Of a stretch of DNA of 64,000 nucleotides, positions 41,519-48,682 are shown piece after piece. The notes beneath the pieces are model-generated. The model was given only the letters and a program-made list of their open reading frames with translations, ran no database searches and was not told where the DNA came from. Both the position numbers and the translations under genes were made by a program. This stretch comes from Hymenobacter busanensis (lineage in GTDB: Bacteria > Bacteroidota > Bacteroidia > Cytophagales > Hymenobacteraceae), in contig NZ_VTWU01000004.1 of NCBI RefSeq assembly GCF_008727865.1, positions 496,001-560,000 on the forward strand, written 5' to 3'. Position 1 is the stretch's first letter, and each line of letters opens with the position of its first letter.

Positions 41519-41971
41519 ATGATGAAGATAGAAGACGAAATTCAGCAGCCCACTTTCAAAAGCTCGCACCAGAAAGCCCTCATCAATTTGGTGTTTACGG
41601 CCAACTGGCTGGGCTTGCGGCAGGCCTGTGCCTTCCGTCCCTTCGGCATCACGCTCCCGCAGTTTAACGTGTTGCGCATTTTGCGCGGCCAGCACCCCAA
41701 GCCGGCCACCGTCAACCTGCTTATCGAGCGGATGCTGGACAAAACCAGCAACGCCTCGCGCATTGTCGACAAGCTCGAAGCCAAGGCGTTGGTAACGCGC
41801 ACCACCTGCCCCAGCAACCGCCGCGCCGTGGATATCCGCATCACCGAAGCCGGGCTGGAACTGCTCCGCCGCCTCGACGTGGAAGTGGATTCGGAGCGCG
41901 GCCCGTTGCAAAACCTGACACCCGACGAAGCGGCGCAGCTTAGCGCCCTGCTCGATAAAATCCGCGACTAA
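41519..41971 (+). CDS. MarR family transcriptional regulator
   Basis: A 150-residue winged-helix regulator. The recognition region is LPQFNVLRILRGQHPKPATVNLLIERMLDKTSNASRIVDKL, split as helices at about 45-85, and the wing reads VTRTTCPSNRRAVDIRITEAG with the family's Arg-rich turn (Asn where most have Asp). MarR proteins usually repress themselves and neighbours and are released by small ligands. The ATG at 41519 lies 17 bp after the -7 element, so the long open frame upstream is not used. It is followed 49 bp later by the YceI gene, its probable target. Confidence 0.9.
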   Translation: MMKIEDEIQQPTFKSSHQKALINLVFTANWLGLRQACAFRPFGITLPQFNVLRILRGQHPKPATVNLLIERMLDKTSNASRIVDKLEAKALVTRTTCPSNRRAVDIRITEAGLELLRRLDVEVDSERGPLQNLTPDEAAQLSALLDKIRD

Positions 41972-42020
41972 CGGCCATCCGGCCCTTTTCTCTTTGCCTT
42001 TTTTGTTCCCTTACCATACC

Positions 42021-42671
42021 ATGAAAAAGTTCATCCTTCCGCTGCTCGTAGTTGGCGCCATGTTCGCCGCTCCCGTTGCAAACGCCCAAAAAGTGGGTGA
42101 AAAACAAGTGAAAGCCGCCAAAGGCGGTGCCGCGGCCTACGCCGTGCAGCCCCAGTTGAGCACCCTCGGCTGGGTGGGTAAAAAAGTAGGTGGCCAGCAC
42201 AACGGCACCATTTCCGTGAAAGACGGCGCGGTGCAAGTGAAAGGCAACCAGATTGTGGGCGGCACGTTCGCCTTCGACATGAACTCCATTAAAGTGGCCG
42301 ACCTGACCGATCCGGAGTGGAACGGCAAGCTGGTAGGGCACCTGAAGAACGACGACTTCTTCGCGGTGGATAAGAACCCGACGGCCACCTTCGTCATTAC
42401 CAGCATCAAGCCGCTGAAAGGCGACGCCAACGGCAACAACGCCCAGATCAGCGGCAACCTGAGCATCAAAGGCAAGACCAACCCGGTAACCTTCCCCGCC
42501 AAAGTAGGCGTGAAAGACGGCGTAGCTTCGGCCTCGGGCGTGGCTACTGTGGACCGCACCAAGTACGACGTGAAGTACGGCTCGACCCTCTTCGGCGCTG
42601 CCGCCGACAAGGCCATCGAAGACAACTTCACGCTGAGCTTCAACGTCATTGCCAAGCAGCAAGCCAACTAA
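42021..42671 (+). CDS. YceI family periplasmic protein
   Basis: A 216-residue protein with signal peptide (MKKFILPLLVVGAMFAAPVA up to NAQ). The YceI lipocalin-like beta-barrel covers about residues 45-214: STLGWVGKKVGGQHNGTISV, the GTFAFDMNSIKVADL strand, DDFFAVDKNPTATFVITSI and GNLSIKGKTNPVTFPAKV. YceI proteins bind polyisoprenoid lipids such as long ubiquinone-type chains. Placed after marR and before a strong terminator, it is probably part of the same regulated unit. Confidence 0.93.
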   Translation: MKKFILPLLVVGAMFAAPVANAQKVGEKQVKAAKGGAAAYAVQPQLSTLGWVGKKVGGQHNGTISVKDGAVQVKGNQIVGGTFAFDMNSIKVADLTDPEWNGKLVGHLKNDDFFAVDKNPTATFVITSIKPLKGDANGNNAQISGNLSIKGKTNPVTFPAKVGVKDGVASASGVATVDRTKYDVKYGSTLFGAAADKAIEDNFTLSFNVIAKQQAN

Positions 42672-42691
42672 TTGCGGCACCTGTTTGCTAC

Positions 42692-42728
42692 AAAAAAGCC
42701 TCGTCGGTAATTCCGGCGGGGCTTTTTT
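42692..42728 (+). terminator. Terminator after the YceI gene
   Basis: AAAAAAGCCTCG.CGG pairs with CCGGCGGGGCTTTTTT (with G-T pairs), ending in a six-T run, 21 bp beyond the YceI stop. Confidence 0.8.
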
Positions 42729-42749
42729 ATGTGGCGTGGGCAAACGCGC

Positions 42750-43301
42750 TTAACTGGGCAATTCCAGCTCGGTAGGCAGCGGGTAACGCAGCTGCCGGTG
42801 TTTCTCGTGGCGGCGCAGCGTGTCCAGAATGTCGTCGAATTCGGGCTTGTACTCCAGCCACAGGTCTTCGTGAAGCTTCGGAATGAGCTTGGCCGTGCGC
42901 AGCAACAGCCGCACGGTGGACACATAGAAGGCGTACACAAAGCCCTCAAAATACTGTGGGTATTCGTCGAGTACGAGGCGCAGGGTGTACATGTTCAGAT
43001 CGACTTCGAGGCGCTTGTCTTTGGTGATGCGCTTGGCGCGGGCTATTTCCTTAGCGGCCTTGCCGAGGGCACGCGACAGGGCGCGGTTCATCACGCGGCC
43101 GTTGGCTTTCTGCAGCAGCGCGGCTATGCGTTCGGCGTGCTCGTCGAGCAAAGTACGCAGGTCTACGTCGGGCAGAATCTCGTAGCGCACCAGGTCGTAG
43201 AGTTCGGCGTCGCGGCGCACGGCTTTTAGCAACAGGTCTTCCTTCTCTTTGTCGGAAAGCTGCTTGAGGGCGCGTTTGAAGTCGGGAGAAGGGGCGGGCA
43301 T
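42750..43301 (-). CDS. Helical cytosolic protein, unknown function
   Basis: A 183-residue charged, mostly helical protein (KRALKQLSDKEKEDLLLKAV; RALGKAAKEIARAKRITKDK). It has no signal peptide, membrane segment or recognised motif. ATG 43301 is preferred to the TTG two codons upstream. Typical Bacteroidota codon use supports a real gene. No family name recognised. Confidence 0.75.
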   Translation of the reverse strand: MPAPSPDFKRALKQLSDKEKEDLLLKAVRRDAELYDLVRYEILPDVDLRTLLDEHAERIAALLQKANGRVMNRALSRALGKAAKEIARAKRITKDKRLEVDLNMYTLRLVLDEYPQYFEGFVYAFYVSTVRLLLRTAKLIPKLHEDLWLEYKPEFDDILDTLRRHEKHRQLRYPLPTELELPS

Positions 43302-43341
43302 TGGCAATTATCAATTAGCAGTTGTCAATCATCGGCCGGTA

Positions 43342-43440
43342 TCGTCCCGACGAAGGAAGGACCTTATTAATTACGCGGAAACGAGTCGTGTATACGCGAA
43401 TCGTTCTGCGGTAATAAGGCCCTTCCTTCGTCGGGACGAC
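43342..43440. repeat. Palindromic intergenic repeat (copy F, variant)
   Basis: The left arm CGTCCCGACGAAGGAAGGAC (from 43344) pairs with the right arm ending GTCGGGACGAC at 43440, with inner TTATTA pairing. It is a diverged member of the GTCATCCTGA/GAAGGACC family, lying between the helical protein gene and the S9 peptidase gene. Confidence 0.75.
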
Positions 43441-43449
43441 AGACCCTGG

Positions 43450-45666
43450 TTACTGCCCGTTGCTGGCGCCAGCGGGGGCGGCTTCGGGCTTCAGGTACTG
43501 GTCGAGGTAGTTGGTGATTTTGGTGTAGAGGTGCACCCGGTCTTTGCCTGCCACGTTGTGCGGGTGGCCGGGGTACACGAAGTAGTCGAGCTGCACGCCG
43601 TTGTCGACGGCATTTTTGAGGTAGGTGAGGCTGTGCTGCCACACCACCACGTCGTCGATGGTGCCGTGAATCAAGAGCAGCGGCGTCTTCAGGTTCTGCA
43701 CGTAGCCTAGCAGGTTGGCCTTCTGGTAGCCCTCGGGGTTTTGCTCGGGCGTGTCCATGTAGCGTTCCGTGTACATCACCTCGTACATGCGCCAGTCGAT
43801 AACCGGGCCGCCGGCCACGCCTACTTTAAAGGTGCCTTCGGGGGCGCGGGTGAGCAGGGTGGTGGTCATGAACCCGCCGAAGCTCCAGCCGTGTACGCCG
43901 ATGCGCTGGGCATCCACGTAGGGCAAGGATTTCAAGTACTCGACGCCCTTAAGCTGGTCGGCCATTTCCTGGGTGCCCAACTGGCGGAACGTAGCCTGCT
44001 CAAACGGCAGCCCGCGGTTGCCGGAGCCACGCGAATCGACGGTAAACACCACGTAGCCTTTCTCGGCCATCAGCTGCATCCAGAGGTTGCCGCCGCCCAG
44101 CCACGAGTCCGTCACGAGCTGCACGTGCGGGCCGCCGTAGACGTACACCACGGCCGGGTATTTCTTGGCCGGGTCGAAGCCCACGGGCGTAATCATGCGG
44201 CAGTACAAATCCGTCTGCCCGTCGGCGGCTTTGATGGGAAACAGCTTCATTTGGCCCAAGGCGTAGCCCGCCACGGGGTTGGGCGCGCTGAGCAGTTGTT
44301 GCTGGGGTTTGCCGTCTTTGGTGGCCAGCACGCTCACCGTGCGCGGCGTAGTCTGGCTGCTAAACGAGTCGAGCAGATACGTGCCCGAGGGGCTCAGGAA
44401 GCCGGCGTGCGTGCCGGCGTTGGGCGAGAGGCGGCGGGGCTTGCCACCATTCAGGCTCACGCTGTAGAACTGCCGCTGAATGGGGCTTTCCTGGTTGCTG
44501 AGGAAATACACGGTCTTGCCTTTCGGGTCGAAGCCGGTGACGTCCGTCACCAGCCAGTTACCGCTGGTGAGCTGCTTGAGCAGCTTGCCCGAGGTGTTGT
44601 AGAGGTAGAGGTGGTTGTAGCCGCTCCGTTCGCTCTGCCACACAAATTGGTCGGGGTGGCCGGGCACAAACTGCAGCGGGTGCTGCGGCTCCACGTACTC
44701 GGCGTCGGTTTCTTCGAACAGGGTTTTCACCAACGCACCCGAGGCGGCGTCGTACTGGCGCAGCCACAGGTGGTTCTGGTCGCGGTTGAGCACGGCCACG
44801 TACACCGATTTCTCGTCGGGGCTCCAGGCAATGTTGGTCAGGTACTGCTCCTTCGGCTCGCCGGTTTGCAGAAACACCGTCTGGCCCGAAGCCACGTCGT
44901 ACACGCCCACCGTCACTTGGTGGCTTTTGTCGCCGGCCATGGGGTATTTGATGGCTTTTTCCTGGGCCGGCACTTCCGTCACGTCCACGATGGGGTAGTC
45001 GGTTACCATCGTCTGGTCCATGCGGTAGTAGGCCAGCTTGTTGCCTTTGGGGCTCCAGAACGTGCCTTTCGTGATGCCGAACTCCGAGCGGTGCGCGGCT
45101 TGGCCGTTCACAATGGCCGGGTTCGTTTCGGTGGTCACGGCCACGTTTTCCTTACCCGCCGCGCTGATGAACAGGTTCTGCGCCTTGGTATAAGCCACGC
45201 GCGTTTTAGTGGGGTCCAGCTCCACGTTTTCGGCGCCGGCGGCGTAGCCAAACAGCTTGGTGGCTTTGCCGTCGAGGGTGGAGTAGCGGAATACTTCGCG
45301 GCTGGGCATGGTCACCACGAAGGCATCGGGGCTGGTCCATTGCACCGTGGGAAAGGCGCTGGCCTTCACGGCGGGCGCGCCGGCGGCTTGCAGGGCTTGG
45401 CTGAGCGTGGCCAGAGACACAACTTGTTTTACCGAGCCGCCTACCGCGCCGCGCACCAGTTCATCTTGGCCGTTTTCGGTTCGAGCGAAGCTGAATTCGT
45501 CCTTCGAGCCGGGAATCCAGGTAAGTTGTTTGAGCGTGGTGGGCTGCAGGCTGCGGTTGAGGTAGGCGTCCTCCATCGAGAGGCGCTTCTGCTGGGCCAC
45601 CGAGGGCAGACCGGCCAGGGCCAGCAGCAGCACGGGCAGCGCCGCGCGCCGGGAAAAGCTATGCAT
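43450..45666 (-). CDS. S9 family peptidase, dipeptidyl-peptidase IV-like
   Basis: A 738-residue exported enzyme with signal peptide (RRAALPVLLLALAGLPSVAQ). The N-terminal two-thirds is a DPP4-type beta-propeller (LTWIPGSKDEFSFARTENGQ; YYRMDQTMVTDYPIVDVTEV). The C-terminal alpha/beta-hydrolase carries the Ser nucleophile in GVHGWSFGGFMTTTLL (about 593-608), Asp in LLIHGTIDDVVVWQHS and His in YPGHPHNVAGK. It probably cleaves X-Pro or X-Ala dipeptides from peptides in the periplasm. The start at 45666 is set by the signal peptide; the longer frame is not signal-like. Confidence 0.92.
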   Translation of the reverse strand: MHSFSRRAALPVLLLALAGLPSVAQQKRLSMEDAYLNRSLQPTTLKQLTWIPGSKDEFSFARTENGQDELVRGAVGGSVKQVVSLATLSQALQAAGAPAVKASAFPTVQWTSPDAFVVTMPSREVFRYSTLDGKATKLFGYAAGAENVELDPTKTRVAYTKAQNLFISAAGKENVAVTTETNPAIVNGQAAHRSEFGITKGTFWSPKGNKLAYYRMDQTMVTDYPIVDVTEVPAQEKAIKYPMAGDKSHQVTVGVYDVASGQTVFLQTGEPKEQYLTNIAWSPDEKSVYVAVLNRDQNHLWLRQYDAASGALVKTLFEETDAEYVEPQHPLQFVPGHPDQFVWQSERSGYNHLYLYNTSGKLLKQLTSGNWLVTDVTGFDPKGKTVYFLSNQESPIQRQFYSVSLNGGKPRRLSPNAGTHAGFLSPSGTYLLDSFSSQTTPRTVSVLATKDGKPQQQLLSAPNPVAGYALGQMKLFPIKAADGQTDLYCRMITPVGFDPAKKYPAVVYVYGGPHVQLVTDSWLGGGNLWMQLMAEKGYVVFTVDSRGSGNRGLPFEQATFRQLGTQEMADQLKGVEYLKSLPYVDAQRIGVHGWSFGGFMTTTLLTRAPEGTFKVGVAGGPVIDWRMYEVMYTERYMDTPEQNPEGYQKANLLGYVQNLKTPLLLIHGTIDDVVVWQHSLTYLKNAVDNGVQLDYFVYPGHPHNVAGKDRVHLYTKITNYLDQYLKPEAAPAGASNGQ

Positions 45667-45855
45667 AAAGCGAGGAAACGGGGTGAAAAAGCAACGGAAT
45701 GGTCCCCGAAAATTACGCCCAAAATTCCGGACGCGCCGCCCGCACAAAACCCCGCCCGCAGGCAACTATTCGCGTTTGGGAATGGTTATAGACGACCGTG
45801 GAAAAGCGGCCCGGGTCGCCCGGTTTTTGTGCCTGACTATCCGTATTTTTACGCC

Positions 45856-46137
45856 ATGAACACCAAGCCCCAGTTTGCGCCCGACGAAGACGTTCTGCTG
45901 CTCGAAGAAACCACCGACCTGCGCGATTTGGTCGTGTACAACGACGACGTGAACACCTTCGACCACGTCATCCGTACCCTCATCGACGTGTGCGGCCACG
46001 AGCCCGAGCAGGCCGAGCAGTGCACCCTGCTCATCCACTACAAAGGCCAGTGCGCCGTCAAGCTCGGCACCTACGACGAGCTGACCCCGCTCTGCTCCGC
46101 CATCCACGACCGCGGCATCTCGGCCGACGTAGTGTAA
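45856..46137 (+). CDS. clpS: ATP-dependent Clp protease adaptor ClpS
   Basis: A 93-residue adaptor that delivers N-degron substrates to ClpAP/ClpCP. The core has the diagnostic DLVVYNDDVNTFDHVIRTLI (about 24-43), whose Asn-Asp pocket binds the substrate N-terminus, then CTLLIHYKGQCAVKLGTYDE. The N-terminal 20 residues are acidic and disordered, as usual. TATTTTTA at about 45844-45851 may be a -7 element. Divergent from the S9 peptidase and followed by an inverted-repeat region. Confidence 0.93.
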   Translation: MNTKPQFAPDEDVLLLEETTDLRDLVVYNDDVNTFDHVIRTLIDVCGHEPEQAEQCTLLIHYKGQCAVKLGTYDELTPLCSAIHDRGISADVV

Positions 46138-46139
46138 AG

Positions 46140-46247
46140 AATGAGGCGAAATGTGAAAATGTGCGGAATGTGGAAATGAATGCTTCGGCTTCAGCCTGCC
46201 TCACCTCATTTATCACATTCATTCACATTCTGCACATTTTCCACATT
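46140..46247. repeat. Inverted-repeat region between clpS and recR
   Basis: Repeated AATGTG words make an imperfect inverted repeat of about 32 bp: 46150-46182 (AATGTGAAAATGTGCGGAAT) pairs with 46216-46247, and an outer AATGAGGC/CCTCATT pairing surrounds it. It contains no coding frame. It differs in sequence from the GTCATCCTGAGC family. Confidence 0.7.
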
Positions 46248-46255
46248 AGCCTTTG

Positions 46256-46870
46256 ATGGAATTTCCCTCCAAACTCATTGAAAACGCAGTCGGCGAGCTG
46301 GCCAAGCTGCCGGGCATCGGCCGCAAAACGGCCTTGCGTCTGGCGCTGCACCTGCTAAAGGCCGAAACCGAAACCACCAGCAGCCTGGCCGAAGCCTTGG
46401 CCAAGATGCGCTACGACATCCGCTACTGCGCCACCTGCTACAACATTTCCGACACCGAGGAGTGCTCGATTTGCGCCAACCCGCTGCGCGACCGTAGCAC
46501 CGTGTGCGTGGTGTCCGACATCCGCGACGTTATTGCCATCGAAAACACGGGGCAGTACCAAGGCGTGTACCATGTGCTCGGCGGCGTTATTTCCCCCATC
46601 GAAGGCATTGGCCCGGCCGATTTGCACATCGAGCCCCTCGTCGACCGCATGAAAGGGCAGGAGAGCGAAGTGAAGGAAGTCATTCTTGCCATCAGCCCCA
46701 CGATGGAAGGCGACACCACCGCGTTTTACCTCACGCGTCGCCTGCGCGAGTTTCCCGACGTGCACATCAGCAGCATTGCCCGCGGCATTCCGGTGGGCGG
46801 TGAGCTGGAGTACGCCGACGAAATTACCCTCGGCCGCTCCATTGTGGAGCGTCAGCGGCAAAACCGTTAA
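46256..46870 (+). CDS. recR: Recombination mediator RecR
   Basis: A 204-residue recombination protein that, with RecO, loads RecA. The N-terminal helix-hairpin-helix reads [18 protein letters not shown] (about 18-35), the C4 zinc finger is [16 protein letters not shown] (about 58-73), and the Toprim region carries [12 protein letters not shown] and [12 protein letters not shown], ending in the Walker-like [15 protein letters not shown]. Length is normal. ATG 46256 is preferred to the overlapping TTG one codon earlier. Confidence 0.95.
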   Translation: MEFPSKLIENAVGELAKLPGIGRKTALRLALHLLKAETETTSSLAEALAKMRYDIRYCATCYNISDTEECSICANPLRDRSTVCVVSDIRDVIAIENTGQYQGVYHVLGGVISPIEGIGPADLHIEPLVDRMKGQESEVKEVILAISPTMEGDTTAFYLTRRLREFPDVHISSIARGIPVGGELEYADEITLGRSIVERQRQNR

Positions 46871-46877
46871 ATGAGCT

Positions 46878-46929
46878 GTTAGCTAATGGCTATTGGCTGT
46901 TGGCTTGGGTTCGAAAGCCAATAGCTAAC
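46878..46929. repeat. Inverted repeat after recR
   Basis: GTTAGCTAATGGCTATTGGC (46878-46897) pairs with AGCCAATAGCTAAC (46916-46929), with extra GGCTATTGG words in the loop. It lies between the recR stop and its terminator. Confidence 0.7.
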
Positions 46930-46938
46930 GACTTCTTC

Positions 46939-46974
46939 AAAAAGCGCCCCGGCCGAACCGCCGGGGCGCTTTTT
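46939..46974 (+). terminator. Terminator after recR
   Basis: A perfect stem pairs AAAAAGCGCCCCGG (46939-46952) with CCGGGGCGCTTTTT (46961-46974), with T-runs on both strands. It lies about 70 bp before aspA. Confidence 0.85.
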
Positions 46975-47046
46975 GCTTTATTGCGCGGCGTTTCGACCCC
47001 AACCTTTCGTTTCCGTAGAAGAAGCCCAACCACACTGTTTCCCTGT

Positions 47047-48495
47047 ATGCAGCCGTCCCCCGTTGCCACGTCTACCCCGTCGGGCACACCGACCACCTCG
47101 CGCCTCGAACACGATTTCCTGGGTGAGCGGAGCATTTCCGACCAGTATTACTACGGCATCCAGACGCTGCGGGCGCTCGAAAACTTCACTATCACCGGCA
47201 TTCCGCTGCGCGCCGAGCCGCTGTTTGTGGAGGCGCTGGCCGACGTGAAAAAAGCCGCCGCCCTGGCCAACCGCGACCTGGGCGTGCTCGACCCCAAACT
47301 GGCCGGCTACATTGCCCAGGCCTGCGACCGGGTGGCTACCGGCGAGTTCGACAACCAGTTTCTGACCGACATGATTCAGGGCGGGGCCGGTACGTCGGTG
47401 AACATGAACGCCAACGAGGTTATTGCCAACGTGGCCCTGGAGCTGATGGGCCGCCGCAAGGGCGAGTACGACTTTTGCCACCCCAACAACCACGTCAACT
47501 GCTCGCAAAGCACCAACGACGCCTATCCCACGGCCTTTCGCATTGCGCTGAACAAGAAGCTGGTGGGTTACCGCGAGTCGCTGGCTATGCTGGCCGATTC
47601 CTTTGCCGCCAAAGGCGAGGAGTTTCGGAACGTGCTGAAAATGGGGCGCACGCAGCTGCAGGACGCCGTGCCCATGAGCATGGGCGACGAGTTTCACGCC
47701 TTCGCCACCAACCTGCGCGAGGAGCTGCTGCGCATCGACGACAGCCGCAACCTGATTCGCGAAATCAACATGGGCGCCACCGCCATCGGCACGCAGGTAA
47801 ACGCGCCCGACGGCTACGCCAACCTGGTGACCAAGTACCTGCGCGACATCACCGGCCTCGACCTGCTGCTGGCCGGCGACCTGATTGAAGCCACCTACGA
47901 CACCGGCGCCTACGTGCAGCTCTCGGGCGTGCTCAAGCGCACGGCCGTGAAGCTCTCCAAGATCTGCAACGACTTGCGCCTGCTTTCCTCGGGCCCGCGC
48001 GCCGGCTTGTTCGAAATCAACCTGCCGCCCTTGCAGCCCGGCTCCAGCATCATGCCCGGCAAGGTGAACCCCGTCGTGCCCGAGGTAGTCAACCAGACCG
48101 CGTTCTACGTCATCGGTGCCGACCTCACTGTGACCATGGCGGCCGAAGCCGGCCAACTGCAGCTGAACGTGATGGAGCCGGTCATCAGCTTTGCCCTCTT
48201 CACCAGCATCAGCTACATGACGCGTGCCTGCCACACGCTGCGCGAAAAGTGCGTGGTGGGCATCACCGCCAACGCCAAGCACGCCGAAGACATGGTGCGC
48301 AACAGCATCGGCATCGTCACGCAGCTCAACCCCGTGCTCGGCTACGAAACCACGGCTAGCATTGCCAAAGAGGCGCTGCAAACGGGCAAATCGGTCCACC
48401 AGATTGCGGTGGAAGAGCGGAAGCTGCTCACCGAAGCCAAGTGGAACGAGATTTTCACGTTCGAAAACCTGATTCGGCCGCACTTCATTCAGTAG
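47047..48495 (+). CDS. aspA: Aspartate ammonia-lyase
   Basis: A 482-residue fumarase/aspartase-superfamily enzyme that interconverts aspartate with fumarate and ammonia. It shows the superfamily signature GSSIMPGKVNPVVPEVVNQ (about 333-351), with the catalytic Ser loop, and MIQGGAGTSVNMNANEVIAN then HVNCSQSTNDAYPTAFRIAL (about 143-162). Length matches aspartase; the main alternative is class II fumarase, from which it is separated by these signature details only weakly. The start is the ATG at 47047 because the open frame above it runs back through the recR terminator. Confidence 0.9.
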   Translation: MQPSPVATSTPSGTPTTSRLEHDFLGERSISDQYYYGIQTLRALENFTITGIPLRAEPLFVEALADVKKAAALANRDLGVLDPKLAGYIAQACDRVATGEFDNQFLTDMIQGGAGTSVNMNANEVIANVALELMGRRKGEYDFCHPNNHVNCSQSTNDAYPTAFRIALNKKLVGYRESLAMLADSFAAKGEEFRNVLKMGRTQLQDAVPMSMGDEFHAFATNLREELLRIDDSRNLIREINMGATAIGTQVNAPDGYANLVTKYLRDITGLDLLLAGDLIEATYDTGAYVQLSGVLKRTAVKLSKICNDLRLLSSGPRAGLFEINLPPLQPGSSIMPGKVNPVVPEVVNQTAFYVIGADLTVTMAAEAGQLQLNVMEPVISFALFTSISYMTRACHTLREKCVVGITANAKHAEDMVRNSIGIVTQLNPVLGYETTASIAKEALQTGKSVHQIAVEERKLLTEAKWNEIFTFENLIRPHFIQ

Positions 48496-48514
48496 CGTTC
48501 AAGCAAACCGCCGA

Positions 48515-48555
48515 AGTAGTACTACGACTCCAAGTCGTAGTACCACTATCGTTGC
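48515..48555. repeat. REP-like hairpin, copy 1 (matches the RAYT-flanking copy)
   Basis: A palindrome with 15-bp arms (48515-48529, 48533-48547; one G-T pair) and loop CCA, followed by ATCGTTGC. The arm core is TACTACGACT, and the foot reads GTAG just before it. The same 41 nt occur at 63442-63482 with one base changed in the foot (GTGG). Confidence 0.88.
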
Positions 48556-48682
48556 TGGCGTTGGGCGGTCCAGGCCACCAGCGTACGAGCACCACTCCGT
48601 TGCTGCGGAGGTTGCACAGGCGAAATGGGGTGAGGGTTTCGTTGCGTAACTTTCGCAGCCCCTCGCGCTCCTGATTTTGCCC

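Noticed and set aside
46140-46250. Repeated AATGTG words considered as a CRISPR array
   Set aside because: Units are about 10 bp with no regular spacers, and they form an inverted repeat instead.
46900-47046. In-frame N-terminal extension of aspA
   Set aside because: It would translate through the recR terminator hairpin and lacks aspartase similarity.
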